The notes: generated by a model not told the origin, from the sequence alone. Shown: positions 51,340 through 63,285, numbered from the stretch's first letter. The stretch: DNA of 64,000 nucleotides from Nansenia antarctica (GCA_963989245.1 OZ022339.1:15667758-15731757); one strand, 5' to 3'. A program made the numbers and translations.

Positions 51340-52200
51340 CTGCCTGTCACACGGTTGATATGTCTAAGTGCCCGGGACACACAGGGAAGTGAAAAACGGC
51401 GGTGTGCAGGGCTTTTAACATTTCAGATCTTGTTTAGCCCGGTGAATGGCAGACTGACACGTGGAGGTTCTGCTGTAGCAGGTAACTGACATGCCTGACT
51501 TGTCCCCCCGCTGACTGGAAGCTTAATATATCATTTGTCAGTCAAGGATGGGCTTTCATTCAATCACGGCCTGGCATCTAGTCAAATGCCAGCGGGGACT
51601 ACGGTTTCATGCAAAAGAGAAACTTGAATGTGCACTTAGCAAGCGTCTATTAGCTGTTAGAGAAGTGTAGAACACTGCACTGCTCATTACGGTTGTCAAT
51701 AAATTGCCCCGCCCGACTTTGATACATACTGTTAAGCACTGTTTGTTGTTAGGATTTTGGGGGTAATTTATTTCCAAACAAGGGAGGGTTATGATATTTT
51801 CATAACATTAGATCATCTTGCATCACTCGGCAGACAAAGGGACAAAGCGCCACTTCAAAGTTCCGTAATAGTTTTATGACTGCCCGCAAATTGCTGTCAT
51901 AAATTGTTCGTTCTTTTTAATTTACCGTCATAAATCACGCTGGGGTCTGCCTGGTGCTGCGTAAATGGGGTTGCTGCATACTTTCGGCATGTGGCTATCT
52001 CACTGTGGATCTCTAAAAAACAGACAGCTCACCGAAGGTAGTGCATTAATTGAGGGCCATAAATTATACAACTTACTTTTATAATGTCAAGCCATAAATA
52101 ACGCTGATGCATTGGAAAGTGTAACCCATCAGCCATCGGAATGATGTCTTTGGGATAAATGGGGATCCTGTGAGGGATAATGGATCTCATCCAATGTGAT
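51340..52200. promoter_or_regulatory. Candidate enhancer-like block with five CATAAA sites
   Basis: Non-repetitive for about 850 bp. TTTATGAC (51873-51880), GTCATAAA (51896-51903), GTCATAAAT (51927-51935), GCCATAAAT (52056-52064) and GCCATAAATA (52091-52100) all contain the TTTATGG/C-type core bound by posterior HOX and CDX proteins. TTAATTGAG and GGATAA-type words are nearby. Binding and conservation are inference. Confidence 0.35.
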
Positions 52201-52383
52201 CTATTTAAATCTACACCCCCAGAGAGGATGCTGGGATAGAATTAATGATACATCTAATAGAGCTGTAGCACCACTACTAACTTCAGCCTTCCGTGATCCC
52301 TCTTTACCGTACACACGTGTTTGTTTGTTCGCTAGTAGGTGTAGTAGCCAAGTAGTAGCCAAGTACAGTAGAAAGCATACCGT

Positions 52384-52385
52384 AC

Positions 52386-52420
<35 letters not shown>
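52384..52420. repeat. (CAA)n microsatellite
   Basis: About 12 CAA units. Confidence 0.96.
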
Positions 52421-53919
52421 TATGTGTTCGTTCTCATCCATTACCACCATGGGGCTCTTACGAGAGAGAGAAGCTGGATTCATTTGTTGTTCCTAACCTG
52501 CTAATGCTATTCTGATGAACATGTTCAGTTGCAGCTTAGCCCTCAGTAGCAGCAGAGGCTGTTATTGGTTATGCCTGCCCCCCCCGTTCCCCCCCCCCCC
52601 GTTCCCCAGAGTACCAAATGGATGATTAAGTGTGGGCTTTTACGGAAGGCATTTTGCAAATGCTGTGTACACTGAACTCTTGAATATTGTGTATTATCTA
52701 CCATTAGTTGGCCGTGATATTAGAAGTCCTTCTGTAATGGCCTCTGAAAAGAATAATTGAACAGGCTTGTGAGCTCTCTGGACCGGAGAGGAGATGCGAT
52801 GGAGGGGGGGGGGGGGGGAAGCATCGATGCTCTTGTGGTTTTAATGGTGCACTAGTGTGTTCCTCCTTAGACAGAGCATTACTGAGAGTGTGAGCTGAGA
52901 GTGTGTGGAAGGGGACGGTGTAACAGAGGCCACCCTTCCACCTTCTTTTTATGATGTTTACTACATGTTCATTATGTGCTAGTGAAGCCCAGTTGGGGAG
53001 GACATTCATTTTGGGATGATTGTATTGGCAGGCCTTTCTCCAGTAGTCAAGTTAATGACCGGATCAATAGCGCGCTATCGACTAGCATTATCATGACGTG
53101 AAAACGCGAAGGCTAGGAAGAGGAAGTTGAAGATGGATTTAGCAATCATAATTGAAAAATCATAGATGATGAAAACAGATTGAAGGCTACAGTATTTGGT
53201 CAGCAATACTTTCGAGACGAAATATAAGTCGTGTATGGAAATGTTGGCGCTTGGTAAGACAGTCACTCTGTCTGCTGAGTGATCTGATATGCCTACTCCT
53301 TTATTTCAATACGCCGTCGAATGACCTCGTTCTGAAATGTTACCATTGACGTCTAGCTTTTGTGTATGACTCCTGGCCCGGTGTTTACACATGAAGCAAG
53401 CGCCCTGGTGTCTTTGAAGCGGTCACACCTGGTGTTACGTGGCTGTTTGAATGTACCAGGCTCTCACAATGGCCTTTTTGTTGATAGCCCTCAACATTTT
53501 TATCTCCCCGTGTCTTTAGACACAATGTGTAACAAGCCTGCACAGGACAGGGCAGAAATGCTTTGATGTCATTTGGCGAATTAAACCTCTGCTCAGGCAA
53601 TGAAATGAATGTAATAGCCTTTCTGTTATTAGATTTGTATGCAGGACAATGGCACGAGTCTCGTATAAGTGTCTTCATTCTGCTAGTGTATTTATACTCC
53701 TGATCGACACGTGGTGACCTGATGTGCACCCTTGAGAGAGGACGAGATGCCAAGCCAACCGCCTGTGGAAAAGGATTATGAACACCTACAGTAGAAAACT
53801 GACGGAGGACTCTTGGTGTGTTTTGGATATGTTAAGTTGTATATATTCATATTTCGGTAATATGTCATAGTAATTCCTGATACTGATAATAGTAAAACGT
53901 TGAGAATTTGATCAGTGGC
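52421..53919. other. Unique non-coding sequence
   Basis: C runs near 52577-52600 and a G run near 52806-52818. No exon recognised. Confidence 0.6.
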
Positions 53920-53974
53920 AAACAGGAGCACTTTGAGCTGCAACGCTTGCAGGAAAAGTGCTATACAAATAAAA

Positions 53975-54010
<36 letters not shown>

Positions 54011-54012
54011 TG
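53920..54012 (+). mobile_element. LINE 3' tail with (TTA)n
   Basis: 'gagcactttgagctgcaacg' and 'gtgctatacaaataaaag' precede a run of about 11 TTA units (53978-54010), matching the 3' ends of fish L2/Rex-type LINEs. No ORF is present. Confidence 0.65.
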
Positions 54013-54209
54013 AGTGAATATACATACCCACTTGTGTTTCTCTGTCTTTGCTCTGTCAATGTGTGACACATGAACACTCACCTCACCTCACTGTATGAAA
54101 ACTCTATTTTGGTGACACAGATGCCTTTTTTTTCAGTGTAGTCAACGCCCATTTCTTTTCTTTTTTTCTTTTCTTTTTTATTTCCAGTTGACCCCCTTTT
54201 CCTCCCCAG

Positions 54210-54297
54210 GATAATACGCTTTGACATTGACAGTAAATATCTCTCTGGGTTTCATTATCCTCTGTTCACCTTTACATTCACCAAACTCACCAGACAG
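54210..54297 (+). other. Candidate 88-bp internal exon (low confidence)
   Basis: A strong pyrimidine tract and 'cctccccag' precede 54210, and 'cag|gtagat' follows 54297. From the second base the segment is open for 29 codons (IIRFDIDSKYLSGFHY ... KLTRQ). I do not recognise the peptide and no partner exon is visible. Chance is the simplest explanation. Confidence 0.15.
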
Positions 54298-54387
54298 GTA
54301 GATCAGGGTGTGTGGGAGGTCTGGGTGCCTGTGTCAGTCTCCTGTCTCCCTGGTGTCTGAAGAAGGCCTCCAGAGCTCACAGGCTTA

Positions 54388-54717
54388 GGGACTAGGAGAC
54401 TAGTAGGCTAGGAGACACAGCTCACTGAACTAGGAGACACTCTTAGGGACTAGGAGACTAGTAGGCTAGGAGACACAGCTCACTGAACTAGGAGACACTC
54501 TTAGGGACTAGGAGACACTCTTAGGGACTAGGAGGCTAGGAGGCTAGGAGACATATACACAGCTCAGTGAACTAGGAGACACTCTTAGGGACTAGGAGAC
54601 TAGGAGGCTAGGAGATACTCTTAGGGGCTAGGAGGCTAGGAGACACAGATACACAGCTCAGTGAACTAGGAGACAATCTTAGACACTAGGGGACGAAGGA
54701 GAATAGGAGACAAATAG
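54388..54717. repeat. Minisatellite with ~58-bp higher-order unit
   Basis: Built from 'ggctaggagacacagctc', 'actgaactaggagacactct' and 'tagggactaggaga' modules. Unit starts fall at 54388, 54446 and 54504 (58-bp spacing), then shorter and longer variants start at 54524, 54588 and 54624. Module shuffling indicates unequal exchange. Confidence 0.93.
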
Positions 54718-55180
54718 ACACACACACAGCTCTGTGTTAGAATTAGGTTTCTGCTAGCCGCCTGGTTTCCACATATGATTTCTTTTTGGAATGTGAATGA
54801 CTGTGCAAATGTGTGTTCAAATATAACTGTCATGGAAGGTTTCAGAGGCGGGTGTTCTGAACTCTCTGCTGTACAGTACAGTGTGTCCACGGCTCGAGGC
54901 TCAACTGTCCTTGCCACAAAGTCAACAGGCCGCCGGGCTGCAGTCAGTGTCCCTGCCCCCGTGATTTAAGACTGCACTTACGGGAAGCGGGCTAGGCCGC
55001 CGGTCCTCTCTGAGAGCTGTCACTCCTGTGTGTAATTTGCCCCACTGAAGGAAAAAAGCCCCGACTCAAAGCGTGAATAATGAGAGGTTGTTAGCTTTTG
55101 AGACAGAACAAGCAAAGCGAAACACACGAAAGAACTGTAATTACCCACAAGGCTGTGAGTCTACTCTTGGACGGATTGTT

Positions 55181-55182
<2 letters not shown>
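54718..55182. other. Unique non-coding sequence
   Basis: No recognised gene. Confidence 0.6.

Positions 55183-55231
<49 letters not shown>
55183..55231. repeat. (TG)n microsatellite
   Basis: Pure TG. Confidence 0.97.
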
Positions 55232-55236
<5 letters not shown>

Positions 55237-56959
55237 AATGACCTTTTAAGTCTTTGGCACGCTGCTCTGTGGTTGGAGTTCAGGCTTTTCACTTTCTATG
55301 TAATGTAACATAGAAACACAATAAAAAATATGTCAGTTCTGTTTGAAATAGGGGTGGTTTTGGAGTTAACTGATTTTAATTCACATTTTGTTCTCAAAAG
55401 TATGCTCAAAACATCCTAAAAGACTGGCATTAACATTTTAACAACGGCATTTCTTATTTTTGGGGAATACAGTACCGAAAGCGGCTTGTACTTTCAATCT
55501 GGACGACCTGAAACTTTGGAGTTTGTCATGTTGTCTAACTCCCACTCCAACACGTAACGAAACTAAGCGAATCATCTGCATCTTTAAACACAACGACCTG
55601 CAGGCCTCAGGTCTGTTATTAAGCTGCTTTTATGACTCCGACCCTCAGAGACCACACAGAGAAAGACGGCCGGCAGACACATAGCTGTCAGGAATATTCT
55701 AGTTCCTCCGCCCAGCTTGTCTTGATCTTAAAGAACCCCAACCTGCTTCAAACAAACAGCCAGATTACACCGCGACTCTGGGATGGGAGAGAACGCAGAG
55801 CAAGCAGAAACCGCCGTGCGAGAAGCTCCTGCTCCAAGCTTCTCTCTCTCTCTCTCTCTACGCAGACCGACTTTTTAAGATTTATTCTATCAGTCAAGTA
55901 ATTAACATGATTTATAGTGCTGGAGGGGAGGGGGGGGGGTGACTGTGAGTGATACTACAAAGGGGTCGGGCGGTCCCTCCCCCCAAGGAGATGCTATCAG
56001 GTGCTTTCTGCTGTGCTTGCAATGCAGTCAGCATGCAGCTGTAAATCCAGCCACTCTGCATTGAAGAGAGAGATGACCCCACCGCCCTCCCCCTCGCTCC
56101 CCAGTCCCTCCTTCTCCCCCTCTCTACACCGACCCAGGGAGGGGTCACAAGGTCACAGCCTCAACTGTTCAAACCTGGCCCGCCTACTGTAAAAGGGAGC
56201 ATGAGAGAGACAGAGGTTTCTTTTTTTGTCTTTTTTTCCCCTATATTCTATGGTATTCTGGAAGGCCAGGGTGGGTCAGGAGAGGGGAGGATAGGGGCAG
56301 GGGCAGGGGAAGGCAGGGGCCTGTGGCAGGCCCACCCCACACTGAAGAGGCCTTGACTGGAAAGAAGTTAGTAGAGACTGCCCCGTGAGGCCAAGCAGGG
56401 TAGGGCCGCTAACTCCTCAAAGTGATCACATTTCCCTACTCAGATAAACTAGACAGACGGGCTGACTGACTGATTTCTCTGGTTTTCTTAGGTTTGGGAG
56501 GATCTGAGACATTTATGATTCGCAGATAATCGGAGGAAACTGTGCATGACGTGTTGTGTAGTCATTCACAAAGATTACGGGAGGTAATTTTGCGATTAAA
56601 AGTGGCCTTCACAATAGTGTTCCATCACAGTGCATAGCCAATTCCTTTGGAACTGAGTTTCCTTGTTCGTGAATATCATAGCTGGCTCACCACCAAGTAT
56701 TAGCGTCATCACAGTCGGCAAACATACTCCATCATTCCCTCCATATTCATCCGTCAACGAAAGAGTTGAACACTCTCAAACACCCGCGCCGCTCTCACAC
56801 GAACGTCACTTTTTCATGTTGTCGTTGCTGCGAGGCATAAACAGATCCATATGAAGTGTTTACCCCTGTTTACACACTGCCTGTTACCTTTCCTCTCACC
56901 TCTATAAAAAAATACTACTGGCTTTCTCCAGGGCTGCCTGTTTCCTTGTTAAAACAAGA
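55232..56959. other. Unique non-coding sequence
   Basis: Short (TC)n near 55842, G run near 55931, C/CT-rich stretch near 56088-56125. No exon recognised. Confidence 0.6.
56284..56319 (+). other. Four-tetrad G-quadruplex motif
   Basis: Five G4 runs at 56284, 56294, 56300, 56306 and 56316 with spacers of 6, 2, 2 and 6 bases. Confidence 0.6.
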
Positions 56960-56977
56960 GGGGGGGGGGGGGGGGGG
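56960..56977. repeat. G18 homopolymer
   Basis: 18 consecutive G. Confidence 0.95.
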
Positions 56978-59063
56978 CGAGGAAATTAAATGCCTACAAG
57001 CAGATTTTATGATCTGATAAAGGATGCTGTTTACTGTTGACTGATTTACTACCTGCCAAAGTTGGTAAGTGGATGGTTATACTGGCTGCTCCATTACAGC
57101 TCTTGCAGACCTGTTGAGAGGTCTTTCATTGCCGTGTTTTTCCCCAAAGCTCGAGGTGTGTTCCATAAAAAAAAAAAGAAGCCCAGGCATAAACCCAGTG
57201 TTTGTGGGGGAGATTCGGCATAGCTAACAGAAAAATATCTATTTCCTGACGGATAGCCCAGCTTCTGACAACAATATGCAAAATACTGTACAGTACCTAC
57301 TCTGCTGGAACCCAGACACATCCAACCATTGGGTTTCCCAGCTCACCAGACGAAGTGAGACTGTTTGGGTCTCATTACTTCCCTACATGAATCAGCTCTG
57401 TGACGGGAGAAAAAGGAACCGAGCTTAATGGCAACAACGCTGTCTACCAACTGACTCACATGTGGTACAACACTCGAGTCATTTATCTTGGTCCTACAAA
57501 TATTAGTTCAGCTAAGCCACAGTGTTGCTTCAAAGGGTGAGATCTCCTCTTTAAGTGACAGCTCCGAGATCTCATAGAATGGTGTTTACATTTGCCTCTA
57601 GGACCCCCTAACATATACTCATGTTTAACATACTCTCATGTTAACAGAACAAGCCTGGCTGCTCCGTGTGGAATTTTGGACCTAGCTTTGCAACCATGGC
57701 AGTGTGGGCGACTAGAATGTTTGTTAATGAACGATTTACGGTTTCCTGGGGCTTTGTTAATTGCCCATTGTACTAGTGCTCTGTTGATGTATTTCTTTTA
57801 ATAAAGTGTTGGAAGCAAACCTCCTCCGCAGCGTCCTCCACGCGGGGGTACACGTCGCCTGTTTAAGCGGCTTCCCTAATTAAAAAGGAGATAATGAATT
57901 ATCAATCACATTAATAAAAAAGCAGGAAGTAAATTATGTGCAAATTATCTAAAAGCTAGGATTGTCTGTTTGAATAAGTCTCTGCAGTGTGTTTTACATA
58001 GAATCTATAGAATTATGAACCTCGAATGAATCAGCATTTGCTGTATATGTAAATGCTGCAATGCAATTCTTTCTTTGTGAAAGTGATATTCCGTTGATAT
58101 ATTAGTTCCATGGGCATTTGGAAGGTGTGCCTCATATCAATTTGACTTTACCTGCAATTAAAACATCCTGATTTTTCTTCATTCAGAATACTTGGACCCC
58201 TTATGATCAGCTCCACATGTCTATCCCTGACGGCTAAAGACAGACACAGTGATTTGTTTTCTTCTCTGTCTTTACTTCGCTGGACAAACAGGCATTGAGA
58301 GACACAGCGGTGTGTGTGTGCCAGGAACTCAATCCCACTGCATTGTTCTTGCCCCTCAGCTGTGCTGCTCTTGCATTAAGTGCATATTTTCAGAGGCATG
58401 ATAAGCATCACTTCGCCAGTTCACCAGAGCCCAGAGAGCTGCTTAATGTTCTTTTTGGAGAAATTACATTACAGTTCTGTGAACAGGAACATCTCGTTCA
58501 GAGGCCAAGGTTCTTTTTCTTTTCTCTTTTTTTCATTCTTTCTTTATTGAACATTTTTTCCCCCATTTAAAAAAAAAAAACTTTTTTGGACCACTCTTGT
58601 TACTTGTGTTGTTTGTTTTTGCGTCTGCCTGTAGCTCTTTGATGATGTTACCTTGTTGAAGATTGTGTTTGACAAGACTAGTGCCAAAATACTCTAGGAG
58701 TACATTGAGTATCTAATAGATATAACACACTAAACAGTGTCTTGTCTTGTTCTGTCCAAATAGAGTCCACAATGGCAGCGTGAACTCTCTGCCTGCTAAG
58801 ATGGAAGAGCATGTCAGCCCTGTCGCCCTCTCCTTAAATGTTTACTAATTGGAGGATATCCTTGGTGAAGGAGACCTTTAGTCCTTTGTTGTTGTCTTTG
58901 TGCCCCCCCCCCTCCCAGCCCTACTACCCCCTATCTCCTCCTCCTGACTTCCTAGTGAACTCTCTATGCACTGTGACCCTGCCGTGACTACTTCTCAGGC
59001 ATTTGTCCTTGTTTTCTTTCCTGTAGAAGCCCTCACACACAAGGGCAACAGAAGCTTGAACTA
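56978..59063. other. Non-coding block; 57880-58180 has conserved-element texture
   Basis: 57880-58180 is non-repetitive and AT-rich with 'ccctaattaaaaaggagata', 'gaattatcaatcacattaat' (PBX/HOX-like ATCAATCA) and 'tacctgcaattaaaacatcc'. C/T and A runs are near 58550-58580 and a C run near 58904. No gene recognised. Confidence 0.35.
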
Positions 59064-60533
59064 CCCCCCACCACCAAACACCCACCAAACCCCTACCACC
59101 CATCACCAAACACCCACTACCTACCACCCACCACCAAACACCTACCACCCACCACCAAACACCTACCACCTACCCCCTACCACCAAACACCTACCACCTA
59201 CCGCCTACCACCAAACACCTACCACCAAACACCTACCACCTACCACCCACCACCAAACATCTACCACCCACCACCAAACATCTACCACCTACCACCCACC
59301 ACCAAACATCTACCACCCACCACCAAACATCTACCACCCAACACCAAACATCTACCACCTACCACCAAACACCTACCACCCACCACCAAACACCTACCAC
59401 CTACCACCCACCACCAAACATCTACCACCTACCACCAAACACCTACCACCCAACACCAAACATCTACCACCTACCACCAAACACCTACCACCCACCACCA
59501 AACATCTACCACCTACCACCAAACATCTACCACCTACCACCAAACACCTACCACCCACCACCAAACATCTACCACCTACCACCAAACACCCACCACCTAC
59601 CACCCACCACCAAACATCTACCACCTACCACCAAACACCCACCACCTACCACCTACCACCAAACACCTACCACCCACCACCAAACATCTACCAGCTACCT
59701 CCCACCACCAAACACCTACCACCAAACACCCACCACCAAACACCCACCACCTACCACCTACCACCAAACACCCACCACCAAACACCCACCACCTACCACC
59801 TACCACCAAACACCTACCACCAAACACCCACCACCAAACACCTACCACCAAACACCTACCACCCACCACCAAACACCTACCACCTACCACCAAGCACCTA
59901 CCACCTACCACCAAACACCTACCACCCACCACCAAACACCTACCACCCACCACCTACCACCCACCACCAAACAAATACCACCCACCACCAAACACCTACC
60001 ACCCACCACCAAACACCTACCAACAAACACCTACCACCAAACACCTACCACCCACCACCAAACACCTACCACCCACCACCTACCACCAAACACCTACCAC
60101 CAAACACCTACCACCAAACACCTACCACCAAACACCTACCACCAAACACCTACCACCAAACACCCACCACAAACACCTACCACCAAACACCTACCACCTA
60201 CCACCAAACACCTACCACCAAACACCAAACACCCACCACAAACACCTACCACCCACCACCTACCACCAAACACCTACCACCCACCACCTACCACCAAACA
60301 CCTACCACCTACCAGCCACCACCAAACATCTACCACCTACCACCAAACACCTACCACCAAACACCTACCACCAAACACCTACCACCCACCACCAAACACC
60401 TACCACCTACCACCAAACACCTACCACCAAACACCTACCACCAAACACCTACCAGCCACCACCAAACACCTACCACCTACCACCAAACATCTACCACCTA
60501 CCACCAAACATCTACCACCCACCACCCACCCAC
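59064..60533. repeat. 1.47 kb CACCAAACA/CCTACCAC minisatellite, nearly G-free
   Basis: Permuted modules 'caccaaacacctaccac', 'ctaccaccta', 'caccaaacatctaccac' and 'ccaccac' run without a break. G occurs at only a handful of positions, so the plus strand has no TAA, TAG or TGA and stays open for 557 codons from 58966. The protein (Pro/Thr/His/Tyr/Asn) is composition-driven. The minus strand is GGTGG/GGTAGG-rich. Not a gene. Confidence 0.97.
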
Positions 60534-60943
60534 ATCATGGAGTTTACAGCCAATAGGGGAGTGCTTTGAGTGGGGAGCAGTCAGACCCAGTTCCTGGTGT
60601 CTGGGGTATTGCAATCAACAACACAGTCCAAATCCATAGCAGCACAAATATTTTCACTGCTATTCATAGATAGAACTGGGGGGGGGGCAGAGAAAAGGGT
60701 GCATAGTGAAACACACCCTTTTCTTTTGCAAACAGTATCCCCGCAATTCGACTTACCCCGACCGAGCCTCAAACTTGCGACCCCTGGCTTGCCACAACAC
60801 ATGTGACAGTCTCCTCACATAGCAGATGGAAACCAGCTACCCTATCAACATTTCACAGCGCGCGCGAGAGTATTTGAACTTGAGGAGTGAGTTTGTCACC
60901 TCAACTCGGTTACAATAGCAAAGGGTAAACATCTATGGCATAC
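60534..60943. other. Unique non-coding sequence
   Basis: G8-9 run near 60680; CpG string 'cagcgcgcgcgag' near 60856. Nothing coding recognised. Confidence 0.6.
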
Positions 60944-61045
60944 CAGATAAGATAAGATAGGAGATAAGATTCAACTTTATTGTCATCGCAGAGTACAAGT
61001 ACAATACAACAAAATGCAGTTTAGCATCCAACCAGCAAGGGCATG
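60944..61045 (-). mobile_element. LINE 3' tail (L2-like), minus strand
   Basis: Plus strand begins (GATAA)n, then 'gattcaactttattgtcatc', 'gagtacaagtacaatacaac' and 'aaatgcagtttagcatccaa'. This is the inverse of the tail at 30555-30872, so both belong to one LINE family. Confidence 0.75.
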
Positions 61046-61103
61046 GTAATAATCACTCATTTCTAGTCAGACACCAGGTAACTGCAACCATTCACGTTGC
61101 CTT

Positions 61104-61141
61104 TCACTCACTCACTCACTCACTCACTCACTCACTCACTC
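61104..61141. repeat. (TCAC)n microsatellite
   Basis: About nine tetranucleotide units. Confidence 0.95.
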
Positions 61142-61655
61142 GCATTTGTTAACATATTGGTTACTCATTAAATGATGTAGAACCCAGGTGGTATATATCA
61201 TGTTATTTTCCCTGACCACTGTTGGAGATGTTAAAGCAGGACTATACTCAGTTGTTTTGGGATATTGAACAAACAATGTCGGACCCATAACTTTATTTCC
61301 ACTGTTAGAACCGAACGATATGTACTGTAATAATTGAGAGCAGTGTGTCGTGCGGGACGTATAAGGTCACTGAGCCTCAGGTTGTTCAATAACGGCCCTT
61401 CTTACGGTTTATTATCTGGATCTGAACAGACTTAATATGAATGAATATGTTTAATAGGAGGCATTCTGCTTACTAAGGAAACATGTGAACCCACCATGTC
61501 TTTCTGGGAAGCGTTCAAATGTCTTTATTCAGCCCAAGTATGCATGCATAATGGAATACAATCACACCCCATTATGTTTGGTTTCCGTGCCTGTTTGTAT
61601 TTCACTGTGCAATGGGTGTGCATGTGTATGTATTTGCTGGTGCATGCATCTGTGT
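61142..61655. other. Unique non-coding sequence
   Basis: Nothing recognised. Confidence 0.6.
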
Positions 61656-61772
61656 GTGTGCGTGTGTGTGCATACGTGTGCATGTGTGCATGTGTGTGTG
61701 TGTGTGTGTGTGTGTGCGCGTGTGTGTGTGTATGTGTGCGTGCATGTGTGCGTGTGTGCGTGTGTGTGTGTA

Positions 61773-61812
<40 letters not shown>
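61656..61812. repeat. Imperfect (GT)n microsatellite, ~155 bp
   Basis: GT repeats with GC, AT and CAT interruptions. Confidence 0.95.
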
Positions 61813-61813
<1 letters not shown>

Positions 61814-62229
61814 TTAGCAGTGCCTAAATGACAATGTTTGATCAATGGCGCCACGCTCTGCCCTTGGCTCGTTTGCTTGTGCTCATCATCGCTAACGTGG
61901 GCTGAAATATCTGGGTAACAAAAATTGATATAATGACGGAGTGGGCCTTATTATCTTCAAGCTACATCAGTTTGGAGAAACTTCTGAGGGGAAAGCAAAA
62001 TGTCTGGGAAATATTACAAGTCATTTATCAACTTGCCGTTTATTAGCATATTGCCTACAGTAGCACTTGCAGAAATCTAAATAAAACTAGCCCACTGGGA
62101 GGCTGGATCCATTTCTCCTTAAGACGGAAACCCCCGTATGAAAGCTGTTCTTACATGGCGCCCTTGACTTTAATGTGGCCCTACACTATTGACAGTGTAA
62201 ACACAACCAGCCTGTACCACAGTGATATG
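61813..62229. other. Unique non-coding sequence
   Basis: Nothing recognised. Confidence 0.6.
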
Positions 62230-62692
62230 ACTAATGCCATCAAAAGCCATCAACAATCTGGCCCCCCGTCCTACCTTGCCGACCTCGTCCCCCTCCACAC
62301 CCCCTCCCGTTGCCTCAGGTCTGACGACCAAACCACCCTCAAGACCACCAGGACCAAGCTCCAGACCTGGGGGTGATGGGGCCTTTTCAGCCGCAGCCCC
62401 GTCCCTCTGGAACGCCCTCCCCAACCACATCAGACAGGCCAACACCCTCCTCCCAACATTTAAACAGGCCCTCAAAACCCACCTCTTCAAGCTCGCCTTC
62501 ACCAGTTAACCCTCTCCCCCTCCCCTTCCCATGTGTCCCCAGCACTACCTCAATTAGGCCCCTATACTTTCTTCTATTTACCTTTTTGTTTCTTTTTATT
62601 ATTACTACTCGATCTTTTCAGCTTGTAAAGCGTCTTTGAGTGTCTAGAAAACTAATTATTATTATTATTATTATTATCATTATTATTATTAC
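62230..62692 (+). mobile_element. LINE ORF2 C-terminus, 3' UTR and (ATT)n tail
   Basis: Plus strand. SKAINNLAP lies in one frame, YLADLVPLHTPSRCLRSDD in a second, then GAFSAAAPSLWNALPNHIRQ and FKQALKTHLFKLAFTS back in the first, ending at a TAA at 62507-62509. Two indels therefore break the reading frame. The C-terminal pattern (HTPSRxLRSxD, AAPxLWNxLP, FKxxLKTHLF) is a LINE hallmark. The 3' UTR has 'gcttgtaaagcgtctttgag' and ends in (ATT)n at 62654-62691. It differs in sequence from the LINE fragment at 1500-1885. Confidence 0.8.
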
Positions 62693-62927
62693 TAATGTTG
62701 GGATCTGGTAAGGCATGTATCTAACCCTCTGATTGGATTAGTCCTATTCTGTCCCACACCTCATCAGGCCTGATGTGATGTCCTGATGTGTCATGGCGAT
62801 TGGTTGAGTACATTAATGATCAGTTGTGAAGGTTGCTGAGCAGTACAACAATAGCGCCGGAGCAATATTAATTAGGAGGTGACTGCATACTCAATTTTTC
62901 CTTGTCACGTTGAGCCTGGTCTCAGGT
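62693..62927. other. Unique non-coding sequence
   Basis: Includes a repeated 'ctgatgtg' word near 62770-62790. Nothing coding. Confidence 0.55.
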
Positions 62928-63013
62928 GGGGGGGGGGGGGGGGGGGGGGAAGAGAGAGAGAGAGAGAGAGGCAGGGGGGGGGGGGGGGGGGGTGCCAGAC
63001 GGGGGGGGGGGGG
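62928..63013. repeat. Clustered poly-G tracts with (AG)n
   Basis: G22 (62928-62949), AG repeat (62950-62971), G19 (62974-62992) and G13 (63001-63013) within 86 bp. Confidence 0.93.
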
Positions 63014-63250
63014 CAGACGACAACCACCAAGCCCTGCATCCAATAGCCGAAATAATGTGTTTCCTTCCCCCCCCCCTTTACCCGCTGGATTCACTGTGAT
63101 ATTCAACTTGCAATTAAGCATGGCTTAGTGATCTGGTGATTAATGCCTCCCGTGGCTGCGCTGAAGGAGCCAGGGCTGGAGCCGGAGTCCCTGGTTAACA
63201 TGCTCTCTCATCATGGCCACCGCCTTCACTACACCACGTCTCACGTCTCT

Positions 63251-63253
63251 TTT

Positions 63254-63285
<32 letters not shown>

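Noticed and set aside
58966..60639. 557-codon plus-strand open frame rich in Pro, Thr, His and Tyr
   Set aside because: It is the 59064-60533 minisatellite. The nearly G-free strand cannot form stop codons, so all plus frames stay open. There is no domain, and composition follows the repeat.
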